A stretch of 26,979 bases of DNA, taken from assembly GCA_016717855.1 (NCBI GenBank), contig JADKEV010000041.1, forward strand, positions 1 through 26,979, given 5' to 3'. Source of the DNA: Betaproteobacteria bacterium. GTDB lineage: Bacteria > Pseudomonadota > Gammaproteobacteria > Burkholderiales > Casimicrobiaceae. A program made the position numbers and the translations under genes. Each line of letters opens with the position of its first letter. Position 1 is the stretch's first letter. The notes under the pieces were generated by a model, which ran no database searches, was not told the origin of the DNA, and was given only the letters and a program-made list of their open reading frames with translations. Shown here in pieces: positions 9,930 through 17,103 of the stretch.

Positions 9930-10708
9930 GCACCCGGAAGACTGCCGCCGCTGCGCCCAAGGGGGCGACGGCCAGGAAAGCGACGGCCGCGAAGAAGAGT
10001 CCCGCGGCGAAGAAGACAACTGCGGCAGCGAAGCCTGCCCGGCGACGAAGCCTGCTCCAGCGGCGAAGCCAGCTCCGGCAGCAAAGGCACCGGTTGCCGG
10101 AAAGGCGCCGGCAGCGAAGAAAGCGCCGGCTCCAACCGCGCGCGCGGCCGCGGCGCCGCGGGCGCCGGCCGGACCCGCGCCCGCGCACGCCGGCAAGGCG
10201 GATGTCGGCAGCGTGCGCGAACTCATGGCGCACGCGTACGCGCTGGAGGCGGAGGCGGCCGAGCGCTACGCCGAGTTCGCCGAGGCGATGGAGAATCACA
10301 ACAACCGCGAGGTGGCCGAACTCTTTCGCAAGCTCGCGCGGATCGAGCTGCGCCACAGCGAGCAGATCCTCGAGGAAATGGGCTGGGTCAGCCCGCCCCA
10401 GCCGCCGGCCGGCGGCTATCGCTGGGAAGGCATGGAAGCGCCGGAGTCCGGCGACATGAGCGACCTGCATTACCTGATGCAGCCGCACCATGCGCTGACC
10501 ATCGCGCACCACAACGAACAGCGGGCCGAGCAGTTCTTCCTGATGCTCGCGCAAAAAGGCGCCCGCGGCCAGCGTGCGCCGCGCCGCGCTCGAAATGGCG
10601 GCGGAGGAAACCGAACACGTGCGGCTGATCGCGGAATGGATCAAGCGCACGCCGGCGCCCGACCGCGACTGGGCGTTCGATCCCGATCCACCCGTGCTCT
10701 CGGACTGA
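9926..10708 (+). CDS. Ferritin-like (rubrerythrin-type) diiron protein with Lys/Ala/Pro-rich N-terminal tail, frameshifted
   Basis: The reading spans two breaks (near 10045 and 10560) and gives about 260 residues. Residues 1 to about 90 are almost only Ala, Lys, Pro, Thr and Arg (for example KSPAAKKTTAAAKPA, AKAPVAGKAPAAKKAPAP), like bacterial histone H1-like tails. The rest is a ferritin-like four-helix domain. All expected diiron ligands are visible: Glu in LEAEAAERYAEFAEAM, ExxH in ARIELRHSEQILEEM, Glu in HHNEQRAEQFFLML and ExxH in MAAEETEHVRLIAEWI. No rubredoxin-type CxxC domain is seen. The gene overlaps korB by four bases. A role protecting the oxygen-sensitive Kor/Bcr system by peroxide reduction or iron handling is inferred from fold and context. 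The tail could bind DNA or polyanions; nothing here proves it. Confidence 0.78.
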
Positions 10709-10713
10709 ACATC

Positions 10714-11109
10714 ATGGACGTGCTGCTACCCGCGGGCTGGGCCCCGCCGATCGGCTACGCAAACGGCATCGCGGCCCGCCCGGGCCGTATCGTTTTCATC
10801 GCCGGACAGGTCGGGTGGGATGCCCGCCAGGAATTCCACAGCGCGGACATCGTCCCGCAATTCGACCAGGCCCTGCGGAACGTGCTGGAGGTCCTCGCCG
10901 AGGCCGGCGGGCGCCCGGAACACATCTGCCGCATCACCGCGTATTGCTGCGACAAGCCCGCGTACCTCGCGGCGCGGCCGGAGCTGGGCGCGATCTGGAA
11001 GCGGCTGATGGGCCGGCACTTCCCGGCGATGAGCATGATCTTCGTCTCCGACCTGCTCGACGCGCCGGGGAAGATCGAGCTGGAAGCGACGGCGGTGGTG
11101 CCGGATTGA
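10714..11109 (+). CDS. RidA/YjgF-family protein lacking the catalytic Arg
   Basis: An intact 131-residue protein of the Rid (YjgF/YER057c/UK114) family, normally trimeric cytosolic enzymes that hydrolyse reactive enamines and imines. Visible are VFIAGQVGWDARQEF (the family IAGQ strand), FDQALRNVLEVLAEAGGRPE and the final IELEATAVV strand with its Glu. The RidA signature has Arg in a PARS-type segment (Arg105 in Escherichia coli RidA); here it reads PAMSMIFVSDLLD, with Met106 in that place. This protein therefore probably is not an imine deaminase and belongs to one of the Rid subfamilies of unknown activity. It starts five bases after the ferritin-like gene and closes the kor operon, so a link to the aromatic pathway is inferred from position only. 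Confidence 0.82.
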   Translation: MDVLLPAGWAPPIGYANGIAARPGRIVFIAGQVGWDARQEFHSADIVPQFDQALRNVLEVLAEAGGRPEHICRITAYCCDKPAYLAARPELGAIWKRLMGRHFPAMSMIFVSDLLDAPGKIELEATAVVPD

Positions 11110-11134
11110 CGACCGGCGGCGAACACATTTCGCC

Positions 11135-11165
11135 GTAGGATGGGTGGAGCGCAGCGACACCCATC
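11135..11165 (+). repeat. Palindromic intergenic repeat, copy 1
   Basis: A 31-base unit beginning GTAGGATGGGTGGAGCGCAG and ending in ACCCATC. GATGGGT and ACCCATC are inverted and can form a short hairpin. It lies 25 bases after the RidA-like gene and faces copy 2. Copy 1 has C where copies 3 and 4 have T in the GCGAyACCC segment. Confidence 0.85.
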
Positions 11166-11220
11166 GAGCGGTTCAGTTTCTACAAGCGGATAATCCGCCC
11201 GCGCGTGGCGTCCCGGACAT

Positions 11221-11251
11221 GATGGGTATCGCTTCGCTCCACCCATCCTAC
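11221..11251 (-). repeat. Palindromic intergenic repeat, copy 2 (inverted)
   Basis: The same 31-base unit in reverse orientation, with one base change (GCTTCGC for GCTGCGC on the plus strand). With copy 1 it forms a long inverted pair between the convergent RidA-like and CoA-transferase genes, where it could also act as a bidirectional terminator. It ends nine bases before the CoA-transferase stop codon. Confidence 0.85.
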
Positions 11252-11260
11252 GAACTACCC

Positions 11261-12388
11261 CTACGAACCAGCGAACTCCGCCCGTATCGCCGCCGAGTGC
11301 GCGCCGATCGCCGGCACGGGGCCGAGCGCGACTTCGCTGTCGCTGACGATCACGGGCGGCGCGGCGATGTGCGCGGTGCCGGAGGCCGTGGCGACGGGCA
11401 CGCGCCGCAGCGCGGGATGGCGGGACAGACCGGCCACATCATTGACGAAACCGAACGCGGTATTGGACGCGCGCAGCTTCTGCGCGGCTTCGTCGCGGGT
11501 CATCCGCGCGAACACGGCGGCGACGTGCGCATCGACGACGGCGCGATTCGCGACGCGCGCGACATTGCTCTCGTAGCCGGGCCGGCTGGGCAGATCGGGC
11601 TCATCCATGAACTTCGCGCAGAAGTCCGCCCACTCGCGCTCGTTCTGGATCGAGATCAGCACCAGCACGCCGCCACTGGTCGCGAACGCGCCGTAGGGGC
11701 AGATCGTCGGATGCGCGAGCCCCATGCGCACCGGCTCCTTGCCCGAGCCCTCGTATTGCAGTAGCGGCGTGTTCATCCAGTCGGCCATCCCGTCGAACAG
11801 GCTTGCCTTGAGCCCCCGGCCGCGCCCGGTGCGCCCGCGCGCGATCAACGCCTCGAGCACTGCGGCGTGCGCGGACATCCCGCAGGCGATGTCGCAGACC
11901 GAGACGCCGACGCGCCCCGGCCCGGCAGGATGCCCGGTGACCATCGCCAGCCCGCTCTCCGCCTGCACCAGCAGGTCGTAGGCTTTCATGCCCGCGTATT
12001 CGCCGGCCTCGCCGTAGCCGGAAATGTCGACCGTGATCAGTCGCGGATACCGGGCCCGCAAAGCCTCCGACCCGAAGCCGGAGCGCGCCGCAGCGCCCGG
12101 GGCGAGGTTCTGGATGAACACGTCGGCCTTCGCCAGGATCGCGTGCAGCAGCGCGGCATCGGCGGGCTGCTTGATGTCGGCGACCAGGCTTTGCTTGCCG
12201 CGGTTCAGCCATACGAAGTAACTCGACTCTCCGCCCACCGCGTGGTCGTAGAGCCGCGCGAAGTCGCCCTCGGGGCGCTCGATCTTGATCACGCGCGCGC
12301 CGGCGTCGGCCAGCCGCGACGAGCAGTACGGCGCGGCCACCGCCTGCTCCAGCGAGAGCACCAGGATGCCATCCAGCGCGCCGCTCAT
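11261..12388 (-). CDS. Class III CoA-transferase (CaiB/BaiF family)
   Basis: An intact 375-residue class III CoA-transferase, which moves CoA from an acyl-CoA donor to a carboxylic acid through an aspartyl-CoA intermediate. The N-terminal Rossmann part has ILVLSLEQAVAAPYCSSRLA and ARVIKIERPEGDFARLYDHA. The likely catalytic Asp is residue 138 in AYDLLVQAESGLAMVTG, matching the conserved DxxxQAxxG pattern of the family. TGRGRGLKASLFDGMADWM is the usual second-domain segment. Its ATG shares one base with the stop of the acyl-CoA dehydrogenase gene (TGATG), so the two are cotranscribed and probably coupled. The substrate cannot be told from sequence. A dicarboxylate or hydroxyacid using succinyl-CoA as donor is possible. 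Confidence 0.88.
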   Translation of the reverse strand: MSGALDGILVLSLEQAVAAPYCSSRLADAGARVIKIERPEGDFARLYDHAVGGESSYFVWLNRGKQSLVADIKQPADAALLHAILAKADVFIQNLAPGAAARSGFGSEALRARYPRLITVDISGYGEAGEYAGMKAYDLLVQAESGLAMVTGHPAGPGRVGVSVCDIACGMSAHAAVLEALIARGRTGRGRGLKASLFDGMADWMNTPLLQYEGSGKEPVRMGLAHPTICPYGAFATSGGVLVLISIQNEREWADFCAKFMDEPDLPSRPGYESNVARVANRAVVDAHVAAVFARMTRDEAAQKLRASNTAFGFVNDVAGLSRHPALRRVPVATASGTAHIAAPPVIVSDSEVALGPVPAIGAHSAAIRAEFAGS

Positions 12389-13548
12389 CAGAACGACCTC
12401 GGCAGTCCGAGCACGTGCTCGGCGATGTAGGAAAAGATCAGGTTGGTCGAGATCGGCGCGACCGAGTACAGCCGCGTCTCGCGGAACTTGCGCTCGATGT
12501 CGTATTCGCAGGCGAAGCCGAAGCCGCCGTGCGTCTGCAGGCATACGTTGGCGGCTTCCCACGAGGCCTTGGCGGCCAGGTACTTGGCCATGTTGGCCTC
12601 GGCGCCGCAGGGCTTTTGCGCGTCGAACAGCTGGCAGGCCTTGAAGCGCATCAGGTTGGCCGCCTCGACCTCGATGTACGCGTCGGCGATCGGAAACGCG
12701 ACGCCCTGGTTCTTGCCGATCGGCCGGTCGAAGACCACGCGCTCGTTGGCGTACTTCGCCGCGCGGTCGATGAACCAGTAACCGTCGCCGATGCACTCGG
12801 CGGCGATCAATGTGCGCTCGGCGTTCAGACCGTCCAGGATGTACTTGAAGCCCCTGCCCTCTTCGCCGATCAGGTTCTCGGCGGGAATCTCGAGGTTGTC
12901 GAAGAACAGCTCGTTGGTCTCGTGGTTGACCATGTTCAGGATCGGCTGCACCGTCAGGCCGTTGCCGACCGCGGTCTTCAGGTCGACGATGAAGATCGAC
13001 ATGCCTTCCGATTTGCGCTTGACCTCGGCCACCGGCGTCGTGCGCGCGAGCAGGATCATCAGGTCCGAATGCTGGACGCGCGAGATCCACACCTTCTGGC
13101 CGTTGACGACGTAGCGGTCGCCCTTCTTCACCGCGGTCGTCTTCAGCTTCGTCGTGTCGGTGCCGGTGCTGGGCTCGGTGACCGCCATCGACTGCAGCCG
13201 CAGGTCGCCGGTGGCGATCTTCGGCAGGTACAGCTCCTTCTGCGCCTTCGAGCCGTGGCGCAGCAGCGTGCCCATGTTGTACATCTGGCCGTGGCAGGCG
13301 CCGGAGTTGCCGCCGCAGCGGTTGATCTCCTCCATGATCACCGACGCCTCGGCCAGCCCCAGCCCGGAGCCGCCGTACTCCGCGGGAATCAGCGCCGCCA
13401 GCCAGCCGGCGCGGGTCAGCGCGTCGACGAAGGCTTCCGGATAGCCGCGCTCCAGGTCGATCTTGCGAAAGTACTCATCGGGAAATTCGGCGCACAAGGC
13501 GCGGACGGCGTCGCGGATGTCCTGATACTCGTCAGGGGCGTGTTGCAT
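12388..13548 (-). CDS. Acyl-CoA dehydrogenase
   Basis: An intact 386-residue FAD-dependent acyl-CoA dehydrogenase, which introduces an alpha,beta double bond into an acyl-CoA and passes electrons to ETF. The helical N-terminal domain has AALIPAEYGGSGLGLAEASV. The middle FAD segments are SMAVTEPSTGTDTTKLKT and GDRYVVNGQKVWISRVQHSD. The C-terminal domain has QTHGGFGFACEYDIERKFRE, where Glu348 aligns with the catalytic base of medium-chain enzymes. An AGGAG lies eight bases before the ATG. It is followed without gap by the CoA-transferase gene and preceded by the MmgE/PrpD gene beyond a repeat-bearing spacer. No ETF gene is in the window. The acyl chain is unknown. Confidence 0.92.
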   Translation of the reverse strand: MQHAPDEYQDIRDAVRALCAEFPDEYFRKIDLERGYPEAFVDALTRAGWLAALIPAEYGGSGLGLAEASVIMEEINRCGGNSGACHGQMYNMGTLLRHGSKAQKELYLPKIATGDLRLQSMAVTEPSTGTDTTKLKTTAVKKGDRYVVNGQKVWISRVQHSDLMILLARTTPVAEVKRKSEGMSIFIVDLKTAVGNGLTVQPILNMVNHETNELFFDNLEIPAENLIGEEGRGFKYILDGLNAERTLIAAECIGDGYWFIDRAAKYANERVVFDRPIGKNQGVAFPIADAYIEVEAANLMRFKACQLFDAQKPCGAEANMAKYLAAKASWEAANVCLQTHGGFGFACEYDIERKFRETRLYSVAPISTNLIFSYIAEHVLGLPRSF

Positions 13549-13595
13549 GGAGCGGTCTCCTGGTGCGTTGGAATAGGAGGAAATCCTGCCTCACC

Positions 13596-13626
13596 GTAGG
13601 ATGGGTGGAGCGCAGCGATACCCATC
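13596..13626 (+). repeat. Palindromic intergenic repeat, copy 3
   Basis: The same 31-base unit as at 11135, here with T in GCGATACCC. It lies about 50 bases upstream of the acyl-CoA dehydrogenase start, in the 263-base spacer to the MmgE/PrpD gene. Confidence 0.88.
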
Positions 13627-13634
13627 ATCGTTCC

Positions 13635-13665
13635 GTAGGATGGGTGGAGCGCAGCGATACCCATC
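13635..13665 (+). repeat. Palindromic intergenic repeat, copy 4 (direct repeat of copy 3)
   Basis: Identical to copy 3 over the unit and separated from it by eight bases, giving a tandem pair. The flanking ATC is also shared, which suggests local duplication. Confidence 0.88.
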
Positions 13666-13744
13666 ATCAATTTCGAAGAGAACGGATCGGAGGTCGCCGT
13701 GACCATCACGCCATGCGCAAATGCGAGCCCATGCGTTTCGACGA

Positions 13745-13775
13745 GATGGGTATCGCTGCGCTCCACCCATCCTAC
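13745..13775 (-). repeat. Palindromic intergenic repeat, copy 5 (inverted to copies 3 and 4)
   Basis: An exact reverse complement of copies 3 and 4, so it can pair with either to make a large hairpin. It lies about 35 bases past the stop of the MmgE/PrpD gene, where it could weaken read-through into the acyl-CoA dehydrogenase gene. Confidence 0.88.
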
Positions 13776-13811
13776 GGGAGTGTACGGAAATTTTGCGCGC
13801 TCACGTCGCGA

Positions 13812-15200
13812 TCATGCGGCGAAGCGCAACAGCGGCGCGACGTCGGGCAGGCTGTCGAAGTCGAGGATCATGCCGGCCAGATCCGCGGCGCGGCCGGCGC
13901 CCAGCACCGGGTCGGCCAGGTTCGCGAACTTGGCCAGCAACTCGTCCTCGGTGAGGAAGTTGCCCGGCTCGCCCTTGGGCACGACGACCTTGCGGGTGTA
14001 CGACCCGGCCCCCGTCTCGATGGTGATGCGGCCCGACATGTTGGTGGGAAACTCGGCTTCGATCTCGGGATCGTGCTCGCAATGCACCTTGGGGAGCAGG
14101 CCTCGGATCTCGCTGTCCTGCAGCAGCTTGTAGCTGTCCCAGTTCATCGCGCCGGTCGCCAGCGCGGCCGCAAGGACGAACGGACCGCTGAACTGGCCGT
14201 CGACGACATTCTGGGGGTTGCCCTTCTTCTCGGCCGGCGCGCCGACCAGCAGCATGCCGGCATGCGACAGGCCGTAGGTCACGCGCGAGACATCGGCCGC
14301 CCGCAGATCGTGCTCGGCGCGCAGCGCCAGCACCGCGTCGATCCCGGCATGGCCATAGCGGCAGGACGGATAGGGCTTCACCGCGGTCGCCATCAGTTCG
14401 AACACGTGACCCAGGTCCTGCACCGCGCGCTCCGGCACCGGATGCGGCGCGTAGGCCGCGAGGAAACCGTGGCGGCCTTCGATCGCCGCCGCGGCGCCCT
14501 TGAAACCTTCGCGCGCCAGCGTCGCCGCGACCAGCCCGCCCATCGCCGCCCAGCCGACCTGGAAGCGCTTGGTCCAGGCGCCATTGGCGAGAAACTGCAG
14601 GCTGCCCGCGCTCTGGCTGAGCGCGATGCCCAGCGCTCCCGCGACGCCTGCCGCGTCGAGCCCGAACACGCGCGCAGCCGCCGCCGCGGCGCCGAACACC
14701 CCGCAGGTCGCGGTCGGATGAAACCCGCGCTGATAGTGGTCGCCGGCCGGCAGCGCCAGCGCCACCCGGCATGTGACTTCGTAGCCGGCCACGATGCCGG
14801 CCAGCACGTCGGCGCCCGATGCGCCGATCATCTCGCCCGCGGCGAGCGCGGCCGGAATCACCGGCGCCCCCGGATGCAGCGTCCCGGCGGCGTGCGTGTC
14901 GTCGAAATCCAGCGAGTGCGCCATCACGCCGTTGACCAGCGCAGCGCCGGCGGGCGTGTAGCCGTGCGCATCGCCGAACACGCGCGCATTGCCCCCGGTG
15001 AAACCCAATGCCCGCGCCATGGCAAGCACCGCCGGCGTGCTCTCGGCGTCGTGGCGGCCGCGCACCATGTTGCCGGCCAGGTCCAGAATCAGCAGCCGCG
15101 TCCTCTTTACTACTGCGGGGGGGAGCGTGTCGACACGGATTGCGGCAGTGAAATCGGCGAGTTGCGCGGTGACGTCCAAGGTGTTCTCCTTTTTCGCCAT
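13812..15200 (-). CDS. MmgE/PrpD family protein
   Basis: An intact protein of about 462 residues of the MmgE/PrpD family, whose members include 2-methylcitrate dehydratase and itaconate-related cis-aconitate decarboxylase. Seen in order: LADFTAAIRVDTLPPAVVKR, GYTPAGAALVNGVMAHSLDF followed by DDTHAAGTLHPGAPVIPAAL (the conserved DFDDTH segment), ALGIALSQSAGSLQFLANGA, TKRFQVGWAAMGGLVAA and KPYPSCRYGHAGIDAVLAL. I chose the Met at 15200 (MAKKENTLDV) over one 13 codons earlier because family members begin close to this point; neither start has a clear ribosome site. It neighbours a CoA-transferase and an acyl-CoA dehydrogenase and lies away from any 2-methylcitrate synthase, so it is probably not the methylcitrate-cycle enzyme. 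The reaction is unknown. Confidence 0.88.
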   Translation of the reverse strand: MAKKENTLDVTAQLADFTAAIRVDTLPPAVVKRTRLLILDLAGNMVRGRHDAESTPAVLAMARALGFTGGNARVFGDAHGYTPAGAALVNGVMAHSLDFDDTHAAGTLHPGAPVIPAALAAGEMIGASGADVLAGIVAGYEVTCRVALALPAGDHYQRGFHPTATCGVFGAAAAAARVFGLDAAGVAGALGIALSQSAGSLQFLANGAWTKRFQVGWAAMGGLVAATLAREGFKGAAAAIEGRHGFLAAYAPHPVPERAVQDLGHVFELMATAVKPYPSCRYGHAGIDAVLALRAEHDLRAADVSRVTYGLSHAGMLLVGAPAEKKGNPQNVVDGQFSGPFVLAAALATGAMNWDSYKLLQDSEIRGLLPKVHCEHDPEIEAEFPTNMSGRITIETGAGSYTRKVVVPKGEPGNFLTEDELLAKFANLADPVLGAGRAADLAGMILDFDSLPDVAPLLRFAA

Positions 15201-15391
15201 TCTATCGCCAATCAAGTCCGGCGGGCCGAGCGATTGCATCGTAGGCCGGGGACGCAGCCACCACCGGCCGGACGCCGCTAGGATGGACAGTTGGCGAACG
15301 TGAATCTCATCGATGTTCGCCTTTCTCTCGCCGGATGAGAGGGTATCGCAGCAAGACCCACAGTGAAATCACTGACTGTCGTTGGGCGATA

Positions 15392-17030
15392 ATGCGCACA
15401 GCCGCCGGCTGCTCCGTCGGCGACTGGGCGCACGCCCCCAGGAACCAACTGGACCGGTTCACCCTGGATACCCATACCGCTTCTCCGGCGCACAACCTGG
15501 CAAACCTGCTCCTGCGCAGCGCGCTTCGCTTTCCCGGCCTGCCCGCGGTCGCCGCCGGTGCGCGCGTCGTCCATGACTATGCCGGGCTGGCCCGGCGCGT
15601 GTCCCGGCTGGCCGCGGCGCTGGGCGCCGCGCTGGCTCCCGGCGACCGGGTCGTCCTCGCCGCGAAGAACTGCCCCGAGTACATCGAGACCCTGTTCGCC
15701 TGCTGGCATGCCGGGCTGTGCGCGGTGCCGGTCAACAACAAGCTGCATCCCGCCGAGCTCGCCTATGTGCTGGCCGATTCGGGCGCGCGCTGGGCGTTCG
15801 TCGACACCGAATGGGGACGCGCGCTCGCGGCCGACCCGGCCGCGACGCCCAGCCTCGAGCGGGTGATCGAGTTCGGGAGTGCCGGGTACGCCGCGCTGGC
15901 GGCAGGCGATGGCGCCGACGAGCCGGCGCCAGTCACCGCTCCGGCCGCGCCCGCGTGGCTGTTCTACACCAGCGGCACCACCGGCCGGCCCAAGGGCGTC
16001 ATCCTGTCGCACGGCAACCTGCTGGCAATGTCGCTGTGCTTCCTGGCCGATGTCGAAGCGATCGCGCCCGGCGACGCCATCCTGCACGCCGCGCCGCTCT
16101 CGCATGGCTCGGGCCTGTACGTGCTCCCGCACGTGCAGGGCGCCGCGGTCAACGTCGTTCCCGAGTCGCGGGGCTTCGACCCGGCGGAAATCGCCGGACT
16201 GCTCGACGTCTGGCCGGGGACCTGCATGTTCGCCGCGCCGACGATGGTGAAGCGGTTGATCCGGCATCCGGGCATGGCCGGCGCCCGGCTCGACCATTTG
16301 AAATGCATCGTCTACGGCGGCGGGCCGATGTACGTCGAGGACTGCAAGGCGGCCTTTGCCGTGCTCGGCCCGCGCCTGGCGCAGATCTACGGCCAGGGCG
16401 AGTCGCCGATGACCATCACGGCGCTGTCGCGCCGCGCTGGCCGACGCGCTGGCGCGCGGCGACGATGCCCGGATCGGCTCGGTGGGCGATGCGCAGGCCG
16501 GCATCGAGCTGCGCATTGCCGGCGCCGGCGACCAGCCGCTGCCCGCCGGCGCGATCGGCGAAGTGCTGGTGCGCGGGCCGACGGTGATGCAGGGTTACTG
16601 GGGCAATGCGGAGGCGACCGCGGCAACATTGGCCCACGGCTGGCTGCACACCGGCGATGTCGGCTGCCTGGACGCCGACGGCTTCCTGACGCTGAAGGAC
16701 CGCTCCAAGGACCTGATCATCAGCGGCGGCTCGAACATCTATCCGCGCGAAGTCGAGGAAGTGCTGCTGGCGCATCCCGGCGTGAGCGAAGCCTCGGTCG
16801 TGGGCCGGCCGCATGCCGACTGGGGCGAGGAAGTCGTCGCCTGCGTCGTCGCGCGCGTGGGCGCGGCGCCGGCTACGCTCGAACGCGAGCTCGACCAGCT
16901 CTGCATCGCGCGCATCGCCCGCTTCAAGCGGCCCAAGGCCTACGTGTTCCTGCCCGAACTGCCGAAGAACAACGCCGGGAAGATACTCAAGACCGTGCTG
17001 CGCGAGACTGTGGGGAGCGCATTCGGCTGA
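15392..17030 (+). CDS. AMP-dependent acyl-CoA synthetase/ligase, one frameshift
   Basis: An ANL-superfamily ligase that activates a carboxylic acid with ATP and CoA. Motifs in order: LFYTSGTTGRPKGVILSHGN (ATP loop), IYGQGESPMTITALS (A5-type), GWLHTGDVGCLDADGFLTLK with the hinge segment KDRSKDLIISGGSNIYPREV, EEVLLAHPGVSEASVVGRPH, and PKNNAGKILKTVLRE with the catalytic Lys near the C-terminus. One frame break near 16435, in a run of GCGC words, separates the N- and C-terminal halves; both sides are well conserved. About 546 codons. The start is uncertain: Met at 15392 or 15335 is possible and neither has a good ribosome site, while recognisable homology begins only near 15490. It diverges from the MmgE/PrpD gene across about 190 bases and may serve the same pathway. 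Confidence 0.82.
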
Positions 17031-17093
17031 CCGGTTGATCCACGTCAACGGCGGGCTCCGGCGGTGTTTCATACTTTTTGTATCGAACTCACC

Positions 17094-17098
17094 GGAGG
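17094..17098 (+). promoter_or_regulatory. Ribosome binding site deciding between two adjacent phaC ATG codons
   Basis: GGAGG lies two bases before the ATG at 17101 and five before the ATG at 17104. The second is the better-spaced start. Just upstream, ATAC-TTTTT-GTAT (17071-17083) is a small inverted repeat of unknown meaning. Confidence 0.55.
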
Positions 17099-17103
17099 CC
17101 ATG

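Noticed and set aside
9990..10170. The AAG/GCG/CCG-rich stretch considered as a non-coding tandem repeat.
   Set aside because: It reads as a continuous Ala/Lys/Pro protein tail in frame with the ferritin-like domain after one base correction.
1..10708. The benzoyl-CoA and kor genes considered as pseudogenes.
   Set aside because: Motifs are kept across all breaks and the breaks affect nearly all genes of the left end alike, several at homopolymers, which fits sequencing error better than decay; this cannot be proven from the sequence alone.
11144..11764. A 206-codon plus-strand frame after the RidA-like gene.
   Set aside because: It starts inside repeat copy 1 and runs antisense through the CoA-transferase; no motif.
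12415..13599. A 394-codon open frame on the plus strand.
   Set aside because: It is the antisense of an intact acyl-CoA dehydrogenase and has shadow-frame composition.
11135..13775. Repeats considered as a CRISPR array.
   Set aside because: The copies are in mixed orientation with irregular spacing (8 to over 2,000 bases) and no cas gene is near.
13563..15281. A 572-codon open frame on the plus strand.
   Set aside because: It is antisense to the intact MmgE/PrpD gene and begins in the palindromic repeats, whose translation (VERSDTHH) is a known spurious peptide.
15278..16516. A 412-codon open frame on the minus strand opposite the acyl-CoA ligase.
   Set aside because: The plus strand carries the ATP loop and other ANL motifs; the minus-strand frame has none.
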